A DNA stretch of 64,000 nt from Mameliella sp. MMSF_3455 (GCF_030733205.1 NZ_JASHJL010000001.1:62001-126000), one strand, 5' to 3'. Shown: positions 53,974 through 63,856, counted from the first letter of the stretch. The notes: generated by a model from the sequence alone, not told the origin. Program-made: numbers and translations.

Positions 53974-56652
53974 ATGGCAAGTCTGAACGACATCCGCTCG
54001 ACCTTTCTGACCTATTTCGAAAAGCAGGGGCACGAGGTCGTTGCCTCCAGCCCGCTGGTGCCGCGCAACGACCCGACGCTGATGTTCGTCAACTCGGGCA
54101 TGGTGCAGTTCAAGAACCTTTTCACCGGGGTGGAAAAGCGCGACTACAACCGAGCGACCACCTCGCAGAAATGCGTTCGGGCAGGCGGCAAGCACAATGA
54201 CCTCGACAATGTCGGTTACACCGCGCGTCACCATACCTTCTTCGAGATGTTGGGGAATTTCTCCTTCGGGGATTATTTCAAACCCGAAGCGATCCCCTTT
54301 GCCTGGGAATTGGTGACCAAGGAATTCGGCATCGACCCCAAGCGGCTGCTGACCACCGTCTATCACACCGACGATGAGGCCTTCGAGATATGGAAGAAGG
54401 TCGGCGTGCCCGAGGACCGGATCATCCGCATCGATACCTCGGACAACTTCTGGCAGATGGGGCCGACCGGCCCCTGCGGCCCCTGCACCGAGATCTTCTA
54501 CGACCACGGCGATCACATCTGGGGCGGCCCGCCGGGATCGCCCGAGGAGGACGGCGACCGCTTCATCGAGATCTGGAACGTCGTCTTCATGCAGAACGAG
54601 CAGTTCGAAGACGGCTCGATGAAGGCGCTCGACATGCAGTCGATCGACACCGGTATGGGGCTGGAACGGATTGGCGCGCTGTTGCAGGGCAAACACGACA
54701 ACTACGACACCGACCTGATGCGCAGCCTGATCGAGGCCAGCGCAGATGCGACCAGCGCCGACCCGGACGGGCCGGGCAAGATGCATCACCGGGTGATCGC
54801 CGACCACCTGCGTTCGACATCTTTCCTGATCGCGGACGGCGTGATGCCGTCGAACGACGGGCGCGGCTATGTCCTGCGCCGGATCATGCGCCGCGCCATG
54901 CGCCACGCGCACCTCTTGGGCGCACAGGACCCGTTGATGTACCGCCTCGTCCCGGCGCTGGTGCGCCAGATGGGGCAGGCCTATCCGGAACTCACCCGCG
55001 CGCAGGCACTGATCGAGGAAACGCTGAAATCCGAGGAAACGCGGTTCAAGGCGACACTGGATCGCGGGCTGAAGCTTCTCGATGACGAATTGGCCGGGCT
55101 TGACGGTGACGCGCCGCTGCCGGGCGCTGCGGCCTTCAAGCTTTATGACACCTATGGTTTCCCGCTGGATCTGACGCAGGATGCGCTGCGCGAGAAGAAC
55201 CGCGAAGTGGACGTCGAAGGCTTTGACGCCGCGATGGCCGAGCAGAAAGCACGCGCCCGCGCGGCATGGAGCGGATCCGGCGAAGCGGCGGATGCGACCA
55301 TCTGGTTCGATATTGCCGATGCGCATGGTGCTACGGATTTCCTGGGCTACGACACGGAAACGGCCGAAGGCCAGGTGTTGGCGCTTGTGGCGGACGGCAA
55401 GCCGGTCGACAGCCTGTCGGCGGGTCAAAGCGGGTGGATCGTATTGAACCAGACGCCGTTCTACGGCGAAGCCGGCGGGCAGGTCGGTGATACCGGCTGG
55501 TTGCGCCGGCTGGAGAACGAGGATGACAGCGCCACCGTCAGCGATACGCAGAAAATGGCGGGCGGCGCGGTCTACGCGCATCACGTCACCGTGGATCGCG
55601 GCACCTTCGCCAAGGGCGATGCGCTGCAAATCGAGGTGGATCACGGCCGTCGCTCGGCGATCCGCGCCAACCACTCGGCCACGCACCTGCTGCACGAGGC
55701 ACTGCGCGAACGGCTGGGCGATCACGTCGCGCAGCGCGGGTCGCTGAATGCGCCGGACCGGTTGCGGTTCGACTTCAGCCATGGGCAGGCGCTGAGCCTC
55801 GAGGACCTGCAAAAGGTCGAACGGGACGTGAACGCCTTTATCCGTCAGAACGCGCCGGTGAGCACGCGGATCATGACGCCGGACGACGCGCGCGAGATCG
55901 GCGCGCAGGCACTCTTCGGTGAGAAATACGGCGAGGAAGTGCGCGTCGTCTCGATGGGGACAAAGCCCGGCTCGGGCAAGGGCACCGACGGCCAGACCTA
56001 TTCGATCGAACTGTGCGGTGGCACCCATGTGCGCCAGACCGGCGACATCGGACTCTTCGTGACGCTGGGTGACAGCGCATCCAGCGCGGGAGTCCGGCGG
56101 ATCGAAGCACTGACCGGGGCCGCTGCCTTCGACTATCTCACGCAGCAGGATCACCGACTGGCAGAGGTGGCAGGCGTTCTGAAGGCCAGCGCCTCTGACG
56201 TGCCGGGGCGGGTCAAGGCGCTGATGGATGAGCGCAGGAAGCTGGAGTCCGAGGTAGCACAGTTGCGCCGCGAACTGGCAATGGCTGGTGGCGCGGGGCA
56301 GGGCACCGGCTCGGAAGCGCGTGAAATCAACGGTGTCCAGTTCGTTGCTCAGGTGCTGAGCGGGGTGACGGGCAAGGACCTGCCACCGCTGATCGACGAG
56401 CACAAGACGCGGATCGGGTCGGGCGCCGTGCTGTTGATCGCGGATGCGGGTGGCAAGGCGGCGGTGGCAGCCGGCGTTACCGACGACCTGAAAGGCACTC
56501 TGTCGGCGGTGGACATCGTCAAGGCGGCGGTGGTCGAACTGGGCGGCAAGGGAGGCGGTGGCCGTCCCGATATGGCGCAGGGCGGTGGTGCCAACGCAGA
56601 AAACGCCGAGGCCGCCATCAAGGCCGCCGAAGCCGTAATCGGAGGAAAATGA
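53974..56652 (+). CDS. alaS: Alanyl-tRNA synthetase
   Basis: An 892-residue class II synthetase. The catalytic core starts [20 protein letters not shown] and holds motif-2-type segments ([16 protein letters not shown]) and the tRNA-recognition region [16 protein letters not shown]. The editing domain has the zinc site [12 protein letters not shown] and [13 protein letters not shown]. The C-terminal C-Ala domain contains coiled coil and [15 protein letters not shown], the glycine-rich end that contacts tRNA. The start at 53974 opens the core. The longer frame runs back into the recA terminator and is rejected. Length agrees with family members (about 870-890). Confidence 0.98.
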   Translation: MASLNDIRSTFLTYFEKQGHEVVASSPLVPRNDPTLMFVNSGMVQFKNLFTGVEKRDYNRATTSQKCVRAGGKHNDLDNVGYTARHHTFFEMLGNFSFGDYFKPEAIPFAWELVTKEFGIDPKRLLTTVYHTDDEAFEIWKKVGVPEDRIIRIDTSDNFWQMGPTGPCGPCTEIFYDHGDHIWGGPPGSPEEDGDRFIEIWNVVFMQNEQFEDGSMKALDMQSIDTGMGLERIGALLQGKHDNYDTDLMRSLIEASADATSADPDGPGKMHHRVIADHLRSTSFLIADGVMPSNDGRGYVLRRIMRRAMRHAHLLGAQDPLMYRLVPALVRQMGQAYPELTRAQALIEETLKSEETRFKATLDRGLKLLDDELAGLDGDAPLPGAAAFKLYDTYGFPLDLTQDALREKNREVDVEGFDAAMAEQKARARAAWSGSGEAADATIWFDIADAHGATDFLGYDTETAEGQVLALVADGKPVDSLSAGQSGWIVLNQTPFYGEAGGQVGDTGWLRRLENEDDSATVSDTQKMAGGAVYAHHVTVDRGTFAKGDALQIEVDHGRRSAIRANHSATHLLHEALRERLGDHVAQRGSLNAPDRLRFDFSHGQALSLEDLQKVERDVNAFIRQNAPVSTRIMTPDDAREIGAQALFGEKYGEEVRVVSMGTKPGSGKGTDGQTYSIELCGGTHVRQTGDIGLFVTLGDSASSAGVRRIEALTGAAAFDYLTQQDHRLAEVAGVLKASASDVPGRVKALMDERRKLESEVAQLRRELAMAGGAGQGTGSEAREINGVQFVAQVLSGVTGKDLPPLIDEHKTRIGSGAVLLIADAGGKAAVAAGVTDDLKGTLSAVDIVKAAVVELGGKGGGGRPDMAQGGGANAENAEAAIKAAEAVIGGK

Positions 56653-56653
56653 G

Positions 56654-56941
56654 ATGCCCGCACTCTGGATTGCCCATGTCACCGTGAGTGACGCCGAGGC
56701 CTACGGGAAATACGCCGAATTGGCCGGACCGGCCATCGCCGCGCATGGCGGAACCTTCATCGCCCGGGGCGGGCGTTTCGTGCAGCTTGAAGGCAAGGAA
56801 CGTCCGCGCAACGTCGTGGCACGGTTCCCCTCGGTCGAGGCGGCGGTGGACTGCTACCATTCCGACGCCTACCAGGAAGCCCTGAGCCACGCGCGCGGCG
56901 CCTCCGAGCGCGAATTGATGGTCGTCGAGACCAGCGAGTGA
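56654..56941 (+). CDS. DUF1330 protein
   Basis: A 95-residue small alpha/beta-plait protein of the DUF1330 family, with LWIAHVTVSDAEAYGKYA and PSVEAAVDCYHSDAYQEAL. The function is unknown. The ATG overlaps the alaS ribosome-binding site region with GGAGGAAAAT, 1 bp after the alaS stop, so the two are one transcript. Its stop overlaps the GTG of the MOSC gene (GTGA). Confidence 0.88.
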   Translation: MPALWIAHVTVSDAEAYGKYAELAGPAIAAHGGTFIARGGRFVQLEGKERPRNVVARFPSVEAAVDCYHSDAYQEALSHARGASERELMVVETSE

Positions 56942-57408
56942 AACCGCTCGCCGAGTTGCGCCGGTCCTTCAACGGGCCGGGGCGGCTCCACTGGATCGGG
57001 CTGCGGCCCGCGCGCAAGGCAGGTCTGACCCCGGTCGCGCGTGTCCGGATCACCGCCGATGGTCTGGACGGAGATCATGGCCGGTCCGGCAAACGGGCCG
57101 TCACATTGATCCAGGCGGAACATCTGCCTGTGATCGCCGCACTTGTCGGGCGGGACGACCTTCCGCCCGAATTGCTGAGGCGCAACCTTGTCATATCTGG
57201 GCTCAACCTGACCGCGACGCGGGAATTCGGCCTGCGGATCGGTTCGGTCCGGCTGTCGATCGAGGTCCCTTGCGCGCCCTGTTCCCGGATGGAGCAGGTT
57301 CTTGGCACGGGCGGCTACACGGCCTTGCGCGGGCATGGTGGTTGGTGCTGTTCGGTGTTTGAACCGGGAGTGATTGCCCTCGGCGATCCGGTCTGCCCCG
57401 ATTTCTGA
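56938..57408 (+). CDS. MOSC domain protein
   Basis: A 156-residue MOSC-domain protein. The core shows DGLDGDHGRSGKRAVTLIQAEHL, RRNLVISGLNLTA and the conserved cysteine segment EVPCAPCSRMEQVLG. MOSC domains bind molybdenum-type or pyranopterin cofactors or act in sulfur transfer; the exact role of this single-domain form is not known. It begins at a GTG overlapped with the DUF1330 stop, so it is translationally coupled and likely part of the alaS operon. Confidence 0.85.
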   Translation: MKPLAELRRSFNGPGRLHWIGLRPARKAGLTPVARVRITADGLDGDHGRSGKRAVTLIQAEHLPVIAALVGRDDLPPELLRRNLVISGLNLTATREFGLRIGSVRLSIEVPCAPCSRMEQVLGTGGYTALRGHGGWCCSVFEPGVIALGDPVCPDF

Positions 57409-57778
57409 CGGATATTTCGACGCTCTTCCGTATATCGGCGCTTTTTCGCCCGGCTGACGCGTGTATTGAGCGGGCTCCTGCCGCAGGTCAGAGCGGGCGT
57501 TGGGAAGATGAGTGATTCGTGCGACATTCCCGGCTATGCTTGCCAGAGTGGCCAATTTTTTCGCTTTCGGTAATTGTTCCCGAAACGGAAAAAAATACAT
57601 GCGGTCCTTCTTGCTGGACCGTTGCAAAACTATGGCACCTCAACCACAGAATCCGTGAATTGGGCAGAAAATTGGGGGGTTAGCCCTTTTTTGCCGCGCC
57701 AAGTCAGGAATTCCTGTCGCGCGGGCGCGATTTTCTTGGCTAGAGTTTGGATACCTTCAATTTCTTGGGAGAAAGATC
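57409..57778. other. 370-bp region before the small secreted protein, no gene
   Basis: It contains AT-rich tracts (for example around 57550-57600 and 57650-57690) and no plausible protein frame. It probably holds the promoter of the small secreted protein gene. No tRNA or riboswitch signature was seen. Confidence 0.45.
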
Positions 57779-58048
57779 ATGAAAAAAGTTCTTGCTGGCG
57801 CACTTCTCGCGGCCGCATTCGCCGCCCCCGCAATGGCCTGGGAAGGCAAGGTCGTTGCGTGCTACGACAAGGTCTGGGTTCCGGCCAAGTACGCCTACAA
57901 GCAGCATCTGATCATGGCTGCCCACACCGAGTGGGAGTACAAGCACGGTCAGATGGTCAAGGTCCACTATCCGGCGGTCTACAAGGAGTCCAAGCACCTC
58001 GTGAAGGCGGGCTACTACGTGGCGAAGAAGTCGGCCTGCAAGCACTGA
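57779..58048 (+). CDS. Small exported protein with a Cys pair, unknown
   Basis: An 89-residue protein with a clear Sec signal (MKKVLAGALLAAAFAAPAMA, residues 1-20). The mature part of 69 residues is rich in Lys, Tyr, Val and His, with two Cys (VVACYDKV and SACKH at the very end) that could form one disulfide. It is basic. Family not recognised. It has a very good ribosome-binding site (GGGAGAAAGATC) and its own terminator, so it is a well-supported, probably strongly expressed single-gene unit in the periplasm. Confidence 0.8.
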   Translation: MKKVLAGALLAAAFAAPAMAWEGKVVACYDKVWVPAKYAYKQHLIMAAHTEWEYKHGQMVKVHYPAVYKESKHLVKAGYYVAKKSACKH

Positions 58049-58068
58049 GCTGCAGCCCAATGAATCGG

Positions 58069-58102
58069 AAAGGCGCGGGGACTGCCACCCCGCGCCTTTT
58101 TT
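58069..58102 (+). terminator. Terminator of the small secreted protein gene
   Basis: Perfect 12-bp stem AAAGGCGCGGGG / CCCCGCGCCTTT with a 7-nt loop and six T. It could also end typA on the opposite strand, as the arm begins with A residues. Confidence 0.92.
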
Positions 58103-58203
58103 GGTCTTGGGGCTTTTATCCCCTTTTATCAGGCCCTTATCTGGCGAATTTCATGCGCAACGTGAACCGGCCCCGCCTGAAATGAGGCGGAGCAAGAACA
58201 GGG

Positions 58204-60021
58204 TCAGGCGCCGCGCGCGGCGCGCTTGCGCTCATGCGGGTCAAGGTGGCGCTTGCGCAGGCGGATCGCGTTGGGCGTGACCTCGACCAGTTCGTCGTCG
58301 TTGATGTAGGCAATCGCCTCTTCGAGGCTCAGCGTGATCGGGGTGGTCAGGCGCACCGCTTCGTCGGTGCCGGAGGCCCGCACGTTGGTCAGTTTCTTGC
58401 CCTTGAGCGGGTTCACCTCGAGGTCGTTCTCACGCGAGTGCTCGCCAATGATCATGCCGGTATACACCGGGGCCTGAGCGCCGATCATCATCTTGCCGCG
58501 TTCTTCGAGGTTCCACAGCGCGTAGGCCACCGCTTCGCCGTTTTCCATCGAGATCAGGACACCTGCACGACGGCCCGGGATCGGACCCTTGTGCGGGGTC
58601 CAACCATGAAAGACGCGGTTCAGCACGCCGGTGCCCCGGGTATCGGTCAGGAATTCGCCGTGATAGCCGATCAGCCCGCGCGAGGGGACATGCGCGATGA
58701 TGCGCGTCTTGCCGGCGCCGGCGGGTTTCATCTCGACCAGGTCACCCTTCCGGGCGCCGGTCAGCTTTTCGATCACTGCGCCCGTGTATTCGTCGTCGAC
58801 GTCGATGGTGGCCTCTTCGACCGGTTCCATCGTCACGCCGTCTTCTTCGCGCATGATGACCTGCGGGCGCGAAATCGAAAGCTCAAAGCCTTCGCGGCGC
58901 ATGTTCTCGATCAGGACGCCCATCTGCAGTTCGCCGCGGCCGGACACCTCGAATGCCTCGCCGCCGGGCGTGTCCTTGATGCGGATCGCGACGTTGGTTT
59001 CCGCCTCCTTGTGCAGACGCTCGCGGATGACGCGGGACTGGACTTTCTTGCCGTCACGGCCAGCCAGCGGGCTGTCGTTGATGCCAAAGGTCACCGTGAT
59101 GGTCGGCGGGTCGATCGGTTGCGCCTCGAGCGGTTCATCGACGGCCAGAGCACAGATCGTATCGGCGACGGTGGTTTTCGTCATGCCCGCGATCGAGACG
59201 ATGTCGCCGGCCTCGGCCTCTTCGATGTCCTGCTGTTGCAGGCCGCGGAAGGCCTGGATCTTGGTGACGCGGAACTGTTCGATCTTCTGGCCGATGCGCG
59301 ATATCGACTGGACCGTCTGGCCCACCTTCAGCTTGCCGGACTCGACGCGGCCGGTCAGCATCCGGCCAACAAAGGGGTCGGCCCCCAGCGTCACGGCCAG
59401 CATGGTGAAATCCTCGTCGCGCTTCTTGATCTGCTTGGGTTCCGGGACGTGGTTCACGATCAGGTTGAACAGCGCGTCTAGGTTCTTGCGCGGACCGTCA
59501 AGCTCGGCGTCGCACCAGCCGGACCGGCCGGAGGCGTAGAGATGCGGAAAGTCCAGCTGGTCTTCGTCGGCATCGAGGGCCGAGAACAGGTCAAAGACCT
59601 CGTCCAGCGCGCGATCCGGTTCGGCGTCGGGCTTGTCGACCTTGTTCAGCACCACGATTGGCCGCAGGCCAAGGGCCAGTGCCTTGGAGGTCACGAATTT
59701 CGTCTGCGGCATCGGGCCTTCGGCGGCATCGACCAGCAGCACAACGCCATCGACCATCGACAGGATGCGTTCCACCTCGGCGCCGAAATCGGCGTGGCCG
59801 GGGGTGTCGACGATGTTGATCCGCGTGCCTTTCCATTCGACGCTTGTCGCCTTGGCAAGGATGGTGATGCCGCGTTCGCGTTCCAGATCGTTCGAATCCA
59901 TCGCCCGTTCGGCGACGGCCTGGTTGGCGCGGAAGGCGCCGGATTGTTTCAGCAGTTCGTCCACCAGCGTCGTCTTGCCGTGGTCAACGTGTGCAATGAT
60001 CGCGACGTTGCGCAAATCCAT
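58204..60021 (-). CDS. typA: Ribosome-binding GTPase TypA/BipA
   Basis: A 605-residue translational GTPase. The G1 loop is [18 protein letters not shown]2 [12 protein letters not shown]3 [17 protein letters not shown] and G4 [11 protein letters not shown]. Domain II, III and the C-terminal domain follow ([40 protein letters not shown]). It acts on the 50S subunit under stress and cold. The start [15 protein letters not shown] is typical. It runs opposite to the small secreted gene and is divergent from the beta-barrel gene. Confidence 0.97.
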   Translation of the reverse strand: MDLRNVAIIAHVDHGKTTLVDELLKQSGAFRANQAVAERAMDSNDLERERGITILAKATSVEWKGTRINIVDTPGHADFGAEVERILSMVDGVVLLVDAAEGPMPQTKFVTSKALALGLRPIVVLNKVDKPDAEPDRALDEVFDLFSALDADEDQLDFPHLYASGRSGWCDAELDGPRKNLDALFNLIVNHVPEPKQIKKRDEDFTMLAVTLGADPFVGRMLTGRVESGKLKVGQTVQSISRIGQKIEQFRVTKIQAFRGLQQQDIEEAEAGDIVSIAGMTKTTVADTICALAVDEPLEAQPIDPPTITVTFGINDSPLAGRDGKKVQSRVIRERLHKEAETNVAIRIKDTPGGEAFEVSGRGELQMGVLIENMRREGFELSISRPQVIMREEDGVTMEPVEEATIDVDDEYTGAVIEKLTGARKGDLVEMKPAGAGKTRIIAHVPSRGLIGYHGEFLTDTRGTGVLNRVFHGWTPHKGPIPGRRAGVLISMENGEAVAYALWNLEERGKMMIGAQAPVYTGMIIGEHSRENDLEVNPLKGKKLTNVRASGTDEAVRLTTPITLSLEEAIAYINDDELVEVTPNAIRLRKRHLDPHERKRAARGA

Positions 60022-60333
60022 GAGACGGTTCCTTTGTCCGGAGTTGGCGCGGGACTAGCCGGGTAGGGACAAAAAGACCAGTGCCGATTTGCCGCAAGCG
60101 CGTTGCAAGGGGATCACGGATCACGCTTGCGAGAGCGCCAAGGGGAACCGGCGGAGGTTTGCCGGCCCGTCGGGGTCCCTCAGCGGGCTTTGGCCGGTGA
60201 CGCGGCGGCAGGGTGCGCAGCGCGGAACAACTGGGCCTCCGACCCGTTGAAAGAACATCACGGGCCGTTACTTGCGGCTCAGCATGGCGCGCTGCGAGCC
60301 CGCAGCGTAGCGGAACCAGAAAAGGAGACAGTC
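60022..60333. other. 312-bp divergent region between typA and the beta-barrel gene
   Basis: It contains GC-rich stems such as CCGGC-N8-GCCGG at about 60150-60167 and no protein frame with support. It probably acts as promoter and untranslated leader. No known RNA family is recognised. Confidence 0.45.
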
Positions 60334-60918
60334 ATGAAATCGAGCATCTTTGCAGTGATCGCAGCGTCCGCATCGCTTGGCGCAGCACCCGTGCTGGCCG
60401 GCAGCATCGACCGCACACCGGTCGAAGTCGAACCGGCGGCGCCCGTTGTGCCCGCTGCCCCCGTTGGCGTGGACTGGACCGGCCCCTATGCGGGCTTCAG
60501 CTTTGGCAACCTGAACGCTCAGGGTGGCGGCACCTCCGACAACGGCAGCATCTTCGGCGTCTTCGGCGGTTACGATTATGACTTCGGCGATTACGTCGTG
60601 GGTGGTGAGTTCGAATACCAGGACGGCAACGGCTACAGCCTTGGTGGCGTCGACGTGGACAACGTGATGCGGCTCAAGGGCCGGGTCGGTGCCGACTTTG
60701 GCCGGACCCTGGTTTACGGGACCGCGGGCGTGGCACGCATCGACACGTCGCTGGGCGATGCGACCGGACCCGTCGGCGGTGTCGGCCTCGATTACAAGGT
60801 GACCGACCGGTTCTCGATTGGTGGCGAAGCGCTGGCGCACAGCTTTGAAGACGTCGGCGGTTCGGGCGCGGACGTGGACGCGCAGACCTATTCGCTGCGG
60901 GCAACCTTCCGCTTCTGA
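60334..60918 (+). CDS. Outer-membrane beta-barrel protein
   Basis: A 194-residue protein with a signal peptide (residues 1-22, ending PVLAG) and a Pro/Val-rich linker (VEVEPAAPVVPAAPVGVDWTG). It has the alternating pattern of a small eight-strand barrel: YAGFSFGNLNAQ, FGVFGGYDYDFGDYVVGGEF and LRATFRF, with the C-terminal Phe typical of Bam substrates. It belongs to the OMP_b-brl/OmpW-like type and is probably a structural or adhesion porin-like protein. The start follows AAAGGAGACAG. A strong terminator follows. Confidence 0.85.
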   Translation: MKSSIFAVIAASASLGAAPVLAGSIDRTPVEVEPAAPVVPAAPVGVDWTGPYAGFSFGNLNAQGGGTSDNGSIFGVFGGYDYDFGDYVVGGEFEYQDGNGYSLGGVDVDNVMRLKGRVGADFGRTLVYGTAGVARIDTSLGDATGPVGGVGLDYKVTDRFSIGGEALAHSFEDVGGSGADVDAQTYSLRATFRF

Positions 60919-60948
60919 TCGTCCCCCTCATGTGAGCGGAAGGCGCGG

Positions 60949-60978
60949 GCCCCCCGGAGCGTTCTCCGGGGGGCTTTT
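60949..60978 (+). terminator. Terminator of the beta-barrel gene
   Basis: Perfect 11-bp stem GCCCCCCGGAG / CTCCGGGGGGC with loop CGTT and TTTT. Confidence 0.88.
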
Positions 60979-60992
60979 CCGTTCGGTCGTGC

Positions 60993-61322
60993 CTAGTGCG
61001 GCGAAGTGTTGGAAAAGAGGTGGATCACCAGGATCCCGGCCAGGATCATGCCCATCCCAAGGATCGCCGGCAGGTCGAGTTTTTGGCCAAAGACCGCCAG
61101 GCCGATCACGGCGATGAAAACGATGCCAAGCCCCGACCAGATCGCGTAGGCGATGCCCACGGGAAAATACTTCAGCGCAATTCCCAGCAGGTAAAAGGCG
61201 GCCGCATAGGCCACCACGGTGATCGCCGTGGGCACCACCCGCGTGAACTGCTGGCTCGCCTGCAGGGCGGTGGTTCCGATGGTCTCGGCCAGCACGGCAA
61301 AGGCAAGAAAGAGATAGGGCAT
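60993..61322 (-). CDS. SMR family transporter (EmrE/SugE type)
   Basis: A 109-residue four-helix membrane protein. The first helix has the essential Glu in LFLAFAVLAETIGTTALQAS. Other family motifs are YAIWSGLGIVFIAVIGLAVFGQ and GMGMILAGILVIHLFSN. SMR proteins exchange protons for cationic compounds, typically quaternary ammonium (EmrE), guanidinium (SugE/Gdx) or other amines. WSGLG favours the QAC/EmrE side over the Gdx type. It sits 86 bp after the MttB homologue on the same strand, so they may share a transcript. Confidence 0.9.
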   Translation of the reverse strand: MPYLFLAFAVLAETIGTTALQASQQFTRVVPTAITVVAYAAAFYLLGIALKYFPVGIAYAIWSGLGIVFIAVIGLAVFGQKLDLPAILGMGMILAGILVIHLFSNTSPH

Positions 61323-61408
61323 GGCGGTCTCCGGAAATTCGCAGGCAAAGGGCTAGCGCGGGCGCGCCCCGGGCACAAGCCGCGGCACGCCCGTGCCCTT
61401 GACCTGAT

Positions 61409-62947
61409 TCAGGCGGGCAGGTGGATCGGGAACCGTGCGCGGATCGCCTTGTCGGTGGCGGCATCGAAACGGGCCGGGCTGCGCATGGACAGGATGGCCT
61501 CCTTGCGTGCCGTGGCCTTGGCCACGAGGTCCGGCTTGTCCAGTTCTTCCCATTCGCGGGGCGATGTGCGGTCGCCAAACTGCGGGTAAAGGTGGTCCCG
61601 GTGCATCCTGTCCAGGGTTTCCGGCGTGCCGAGGTAATGGCCCGGCCCACCCAGGCAGACAGCGCGCATCTGGTCCAGGGCCAGGGTGGTATCGTCCACT
61701 TCGATCCCGCGCACGCAGCGCAGCGCCTGACCGATCAGGTCATCGCCAAGGATCAGGCTCTCATGGCAGAACCCCAGCAAAGAGGCATGCATCCCCGCCG
61801 CCTCGTAGACCATGTTTGCCCCGGCCACCCCGGCAAGCACGTTGGAACACATCTGTTCCCAGCCCGCCTGCATGTCCGGCAATTTCGAATCCGCCGCGCC
61901 GCCGGCAGTGCCTCCGGGGAGACCGTAATGCGCGTGCATCTGGGCACAGCCCGCGCTGAGCAGCGCCTGCTCTCCGGATCCCAGGCACATGGCCCCGGTC
62001 CGCAGATCCAGCCCGAAAGGCCAGGTGCCGAAGATCGCGGGGTGGCCCGGGGCAATGGCGTTGACGTAGACAAGCCCGGCCAGGCATTCCGCCACCGATT
62101 GCACGATGGCCCCCGCGATGGTCGAGGGCGCGGTCGCCCCTGACATGCCCGCCGACAGCAGCAGCACCGGCATGTCGCCCCGAATGCAGGCCTCCATCGT
62201 CTCGCAGCTTTCCGTGGCGAATTTCATCGGTGGCACGACAAAGCAGTTCGAATTCGACACGAAAGGCCGCGCGCGCCAGGCGGCCTCGCCCCCGGCAATC
62301 ATGTGCAGCAGGTCCAGCGAAGCCGGCACGTTGGCGGGGTCGGAGAACGAGGTGCCCACCTGCTTGGTCGTCCCGGCGCAGCAGGCGTAGAGCGTGTTCA
62401 GATCGAGTTCGAGGTTGTCCATGATGTCACGGGCAACCATCGGGCGCTGGAGAAAGTGGATATTGTCCAGCTGATGCGCAATCCGCGCCGCATCGTGCAG
62501 ATCCTGCAGCGTGCTTTCGCGGTAGGATTTCCCGTCGATCTCGACCAGGTGCACCGCCGCACCGGCGGTACCGTAGTGGACACGTTGCCCCGACAGGTCG
62601 AGGTCGAAACGGGGATCGCGGGCGGGCAGGGTGATGTCGCGCGCGGCCTTGGCCAGCATGTCTTCTACCAGGGCTGGCGGAAAGCGCAGGCGTCCGTCTT
62701 CGCCCAGTCGCGCGCCCGCGCCGGTCAGGATCTCGACCCCGGAGGCAGGCGCTCCGGACAGGCCGATTTCGTCCAGCGCGATCAGTGCGCTTGCGTGGAT
62801 GCGTGCGACCTCTGCCTCTGTCAGCGGGCGATAGCCTCCGCCGATAAGGCCGGCGCGGACCGGTCGCTGGTCGTCGGACAGGGCGGCGGTGCGGGCGGCA
62901 ACGCGGGCGGCTCGACCGCCGCCGCGGCGGGAAAGAGGGGCTGTCAT
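61409..62947 (-). CDS. Trimethylamine methyltransferase family protein, non-pyrrolysine (MttB-like)
   Basis: A 512-residue TIM-barrel methyltransferase of the MttB superfamily. Typical blocks are GGYRPLTEAEVARIHASALI, VHYGTAGAAVHLVEIDG, ACCAGTTKQVGTSFSDP, HMIAGGEAAWRARPFVS, GTWPFGLDLRTGAMCLGS and DMQAGWEQMCSNVLAGVAG. The frame is uninterrupted, with no in-frame UAG, so it is not the pyrrolysine enzyme. Non-Pyl members demethylate quaternary amines such as glycine betaine or carnitine and transfer the methyl to a corrinoid protein. No corrinoid protein gene is adjacent. The start MTAPLSRRGGGRAAR is chosen. An upstream extension of 30 residues is unlikely. Confidence 0.92.
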   Translation of the reverse strand: MTAPLSRRGGGRAARVAARTAALSDDQRPVRAGLIGGGYRPLTEAEVARIHASALIALDEIGLSGAPASGVEILTGAGARLGEDGRLRFPPALVEDMLAKAARDITLPARDPRFDLDLSGQRVHYGTAGAAVHLVEIDGKSYRESTLQDLHDAARIAHQLDNIHFLQRPMVARDIMDNLELDLNTLYACCAGTTKQVGTSFSDPANVPASLDLLHMIAGGEAAWRARPFVSNSNCFVVPPMKFATESCETMEACIRGDMPVLLLSAGMSGATAPSTIAGAIVQSVAECLAGLVYVNAIAPGHPAIFGTWPFGLDLRTGAMCLGSGEQALLSAGCAQMHAHYGLPGGTAGGAADSKLPDMQAGWEQMCSNVLAGVAGANMVYEAAGMHASLLGFCHESLILGDDLIGQALRCVRGIEVDDTTLALDQMRAVCLGGPGHYLGTPETLDRMHRDHLYPQFGDRTSPREWEELDKPDLVAKATARKEAILSMRSPARFDAATDKAIRARFPIHLPA

Positions 62948-63247
62948 CTGTCGTGTCTCCGAGGGATTGGGGCAGGGATCAGGGGGCCTACTGCCTGCTC
63001 GGACGTCCCCGGGCGGCGCGCCCGCGCCGTGCCCCAATCTGGCGCAGGATCAAGGAGATAACCGCGACATGCATCTTCATGAAAGCCAGTCTGCAGGGGC
63101 GGGTCTGCTCTGTCTCCGCAGAAAGCGACGTCATGTCGTTTTTGACCCGGTGATCTAAATAGTTTCAATTTTACAGCCGGTTAAACAGCCGTAAACCGCG
63201 GGCTGCATAGTGTGCCGTCATCTTGAACCCACACCGGAGACTTATGG
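62948..63247. other. 300-bp divergent promoter region
   Basis: It lies between the MttB-like gene and the Cache-type gene. It contains a CtrA-like element TTAA-N7-TAAAC at 63181-63196 (one mismatch to the consensus) close to the right-hand gene, 52 bp before its start. No other feature was seen. Confidence 0.4.
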
Positions 63248-63817
63248 ATGAAACGTGCATTGCTACTGTCCGCAGCGCTTTTCGGGGCGGCGCCCGCTGC
63301 TTTTGCGGTCGAACCTCACGCGGCCATGCAGGCCTATGTCGACAGTGAAATCATGGCCTGGGCCCATGAAACCGCGATCGTCGAGGCGATCGAGGCCCAG
63401 AATGTCCGGACCGGCGGCTATGACGCCACGCGGATCACCCAGTTGGACGGAACCTGGCGGGCCGAGGTGGGCACGGGGTCGGCCCTGGTCGACGGTGTCC
63501 TGATGAACGCCGCCGCCGACTTCCTGCGCTCGCGGGTGGAGGCCAGTGGCGGAATGATTACCGAGGTGATCGTGATGGACGCAAAGGGGCTGAACGTGGC
63601 GGCCTCGGGCGCGACTTCGGACTATTGGCAGGGGGACGAGGCCAAGTACCTGGAAACCTATCCCAAGGGCGCCGGCGCTGTACATTTCGGCGAGGTGGAA
63701 TTCGACGAATCCAGCCAGTCCTACCAGGTGCAGATCTCGATCACGATCACGGACCCTGACACCGGCAAGCCGATCGGTGCCATGACCGTCGGGGTCGATG
63801 CCGAAGTGCTGCTGTAA
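63248..63817 (+). CDS. Secreted single-domain Cache/PDC-like sensor protein
   Basis: A 189-residue exported protein with a Sec signal (residues 1-21, ending AAFAV). The remaining 168 residues resemble a single Cache/PDC sensor: LDGTWRAEVGTGSALVDGVL, EASGGMITEVIVMDAKGLNVAASG, DYWQGDEAKYLETYPKG and QISITITDPDTGKPIGAMTVGVD. The end IGAMTVGVDAE is a typical last strand of Cache domains. It has no membrane anchor or signalling domain. It is directly before a membrane receptor gene (39 bp), so it may work as its periplasmic partner. Function inferred from fold and place. Confidence 0.75.
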   Translation: MKRALLLSAALFGAAPAAFAVEPHAAMQAYVDSEIMAWAHETAIVEAIEAQNVRTGGYDATRITQLDGTWRAEVGTGSALVDGVLMNAAADFLRSRVEASGGMITEVIVMDAKGLNVAASGATSDYWQGDEAKYLETYPKGAGAVHFGEVEFDESSQSYQVQISITITDPDTGKPIGAMTVGVDAEVLL

Positions 63818-63856
63818 GGCCGCGGCGCCCCCCATCTTCAGGCAAGGAAAAAGAGC

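Noticed and set aside
52660-56682. 1340-codon open frame on the minus strand
   Set aside because: It is antisense to recA and alaS. Its composition (Arg, His, Val, Gly) is typical of a shadow frame, and it shows no motif.
61409-62947. Pyrrolysine-dependent MttB
   Set aside because: The frame has no internal UAG codon, so it cannot be the pyrrolysine type.
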